Of a stretch of DNA of 24,775 nt, positions 23,415 to 24,775 are shown in pieces. The notes beneath the pieces are model-generated. The model saw only the letters and a list, made by a program, of their open reading frames with translations, was not told the DNA's origin and did no database searches. Origin of the DNA: an uncultured Clostridia bacterium. Lineage in GTDB: Bacteria; Bacillota; Clostridia; Oscillospirales; Oscillospiraceae. The position numbers and the translations under genes are program-made. The DNA is taken from contig CAMWSZ010000006.1 in the NCBI GenBank assembly GCA_947177005.1, positions 1 to 24,775 on the forward strand, given 5' to 3'. The stretch's first letter is position 1. Each line of letters begins with the position of its first letter.

Positions 23415-23852
23415 ATGGGAGAGTATAAGGAGCTGTCGGGCGAGTGGAAAGAGCTGACGTTGGACGCCGTCATCGACAACGTAGAGCCTCTGACAGAAAT
23501 TGTGGACGATATGCTGGAATCCATGGATTGCCCCATGAAAGTACAGGCACAGCTTGATATCGCCATTGACGAGATATTCAGCAATATTGTCAAGTACGCC
23601 TACGCGCCGGAGACCGGTACGGCAGTGGTCCGGATCGAAACCTGCCGGACCCCTGCCTCAATTACCATGACGTTCAAGGACCGGGGTGTGGCCTACAATC
23701 CGCTTGCCAGAAAGGACCCGAACGTCACCTTGAGCTTGGATGAGCGGGAGATCGGCGGGTTGGGAATTTTTCTGGTCAAGAAGAGCATGGACCGTATGTC
23801 CTACCGGCGCCGGGGTTCGCAGAATGTGTTGACGGTTTACAAAAAATTTTAG
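23415..23852 (+). CDS. RsbW/SpoIIAB-type ATP-binding anti-sigma kinase
   Basis: The 145-residue protein is a full HATPase_c_2-type domain of usual length. The key boxes are intact: N-box IDEIFSNIVKYAY with Asn57, the D-x-G box KDRGVAYNP with Asp89 and Gly91, and the G2 box GGLGIFLVKK (Gly115, Gly117), ending NVLTVYKKF. Such proteins bind sigma factors or phosphorylate STAS antagonists in partner-switching circuits. A strong AAGGAGGAG lies just before ATG 23415. In contrast to the C-terminal domain of the upstream SpoIIE-like protein, this copy looks fully active. No sigma factor or STAS gene is present in the window, so its partner is unknown. Confidence 0.9.
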   Translation: MGEYKELSGEWKELTLDAVIDNVEPLTEIVDDMLESMDCPMKVQAQLDIAIDEIFSNIVKYAYAPETGTAVVRIETCRTPASITMTFKDRGVAYNPLARKDPNVTLSLDEREIGGLGIFLVKKSMDRMSYRRRGSQNVLTVYKKF

Positions 23853-23897
23853 CGCCGGGCTGTCATGAAGATACTCTTTCACAAAAGGGGAACGACT

Positions 23898-24775
23898 ATG
23901 AAGCGTATTCGACCGATTCTGGCGGGACTGCTGGCGGCGCTGCTTTGGACAGGCTGCGCCGCGCCGGTCCCGGACTCCGCCCCCGCTGCCGGTGAAGCGT
24001 CCGGCGAAGCGGAGAACACGGCGGTACAGCAGCATACCTCCGTGTTCTCCCATTTTATTGATGTGCCGAAGGGAATCTGGTACGAGGACGCCACCAGCTG
24101 GTGCCGGGAAAACGGGATTATGTACGGCACGTCGGAAACCCAGTTTTCCCCCGCTGTCCTTCTGAGCCGCGCCATGCTGACCATGGTGCTGTACCAGGAG
24201 GCGGGGAGTCCGGCGGTGAGCGGCCCGCCCGCGTACACCGATGTGTCCGGCAGCGCGTGGTATGCGCCGTCCATTATCTGGTGTACCGAAAACGAATCGG
24301 TGAACGGCTACGGCGGCGGACTGTTCGGACCGGAGGATCCCCTGACCCGGGAACAAATCGTTGCCGTCCTCTGGCGGTACAGCGGCTGTCCGGAGGAACA
24401 GACGGACGCAAATTTTTCGGACGGAGCGGATATCTCCGCCTATGCGCAGGATGCGGTACACTGGGCCAGGGCCAACGGCATTGTTATGGGCGTGGGAGAA
24501 AACCGTTTCGAGCCGAAGGGCTATGTGACCCGCGCACAGGCGGCTGTGATTTTCCAGCGGTATTTCCAATGGCGGCGCGGTATGTCGGTGGTCTTTATGT
24601 CGTCCGGCGTCTCCCCTGACGCACTGGTAGCGGTCTATCAGGCGCTGTATTGGCGCCCGTCCGGACAGATGGCCGTCAAGATTTCTACCGGCGAGCTGTC
24701 CGCCAATTCCCTCCGCCCGGAGCTGACCGGCGAACTGATCCGGCTGTTGGGCGTACCTGTGGTGGAGTGCAACAG
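23898..24775 (+). CDS. SLH-domain lipoprotein with DUF362-like region (3' end outside window)
   Basis: From ATG 23898 (AAAGGGGAA upstream) 292 codons are open to the window end. The signal peptide ends in a lipobox-like LLWTGC (Cys about residue 19), so it is probably a lipoprotein. Three S-layer homology motifs follow at about 50-100 (FIDVPKGIWYEDATSWCREN), 112-161 (YTDVSGSAWYAPSIIWCTEN) and 172-223 (FSDGADISAYAQDAVHWARA), which would bind secondary cell-wall polymer. From about residue 229 (MSVVFMSSGVSPDALVAVYQ, then VAVKISTGE and VPVVECN) the sequence looks like the start of a DUF362 domain. It lies 45 bp after the RsbW-type gene with no terminator between, so it could be cotranscribed, but a link to the CIS is unproven. 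Confidence 0.85.
   Translation, partial: MKRIRPILAGLLAALLWTGCAAPVPDSAPAAGEASGEAENTAVQQHTSVFSHFIDVPKGIWYEDATSWCRENGIMYGTSETQFSPAVLLSRAMLTMVLYQEAGSPAVSGPPAYTDVSGSAWYAPSIIWCTENESVNGYGGGLFGPEDPLTREQIVAVLWRYSGCPEEQTDANFSDGADISAYAQDAVHWARANGIVMGVGENRFEPKGYVTRAQAAVIFQRYFQWRRGMSVVFMSSGVSPDALVAVYQALYWRPSGQMAVKISTGELSANSLRPELTGELIRLLGVPVVECN

Noticed and set aside
1..24775. tRNA or rRNA genes, CRISPR arrays, insertion sequences, attachment sites, prophage integrase or lysis genes
   Set aside because: None seen. Coding density is nearly complete, and no repeat-spacer pattern, transposase or integrase reading frame was found. The cluster therefore does not look like a whole prophage, though the flanks are not visible.

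Overview
The window is a dense, one-directional (+ strand) gene cluster encoding most of a phage-tail-like contractile injection system (CIS). Identification rests on protein families recognised from sequence; no database search was run. High GC, strong AGGAGG-type ribosome binding sites, frequent ATGA stop/start overlaps, SpoIIE/RsbW-type signalling proteins and an SLH-domain lipoprotein ending in a DUF362-like region suggest a high-GC anaerobic Firmicute of the Oscillospiraceae/Clostridia type. The species cannot be told from the window. Sheath, tube and tape-measure genes are not present and presumably lie upstream.

Region 1 (1-3403) holds a disordered CIS-associated protein, a LysM-bearing tube-to-baseplate adaptor (Pvc7-like), and a split VgrG: a gpD/gp27-like hub followed by a gpV/gp5-like OB-fold spike. 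A 112-bp gap with a weak terminator-like hairpin follows. Region 2 (3516-11690) is the baseplate: a gp25-like wedge, two tandem baseplate-J-type proteins, a P2-gpI/TIGR02242-like tail protein, and a baseplate-associated protein ending in an Ig-like domain.

Region 3 (11691-17869) is the unusual part. It encodes a protein resembling a kinase without catalytic residues, a four-helix membrane protein with HAMP and class III cyclase-like domains but no metal-binding aspartates, a one-helix 80-residue protein, and a large one-helix protein with MORN-like repeats. Region 4 (17876-21754) returns to CIS parts: a DUF4255/Pvc16-like terminator, a small beta-domain protein, a DUF4280 PAAR-like tip, and a Pvc15-like AAA+ ATPase.

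Region 5 (21751-24775) encodes a membrane SpoIIE-like phosphatase fused to an RsbW-like ATPase fold, with the key residues of both folds missing, then an intact RsbW/SpoIIAB-type kinase, then the start of an SLH/DUF362 lipoprotein that runs off the window.

Together the layout suggests a CIS tied to the cytoplasmic membrane and controlled by a set of pseudo-enzymes (kinase-, cyclase-, phosphatase- and HATPase-like folds that appear catalytically dead) plus one live anti-sigma-type kinase. No obvious toxin gene and no long receptor-binding fibre are visible. The assembly and membrane-control model is inference; the residue losses are read directly from the translations.
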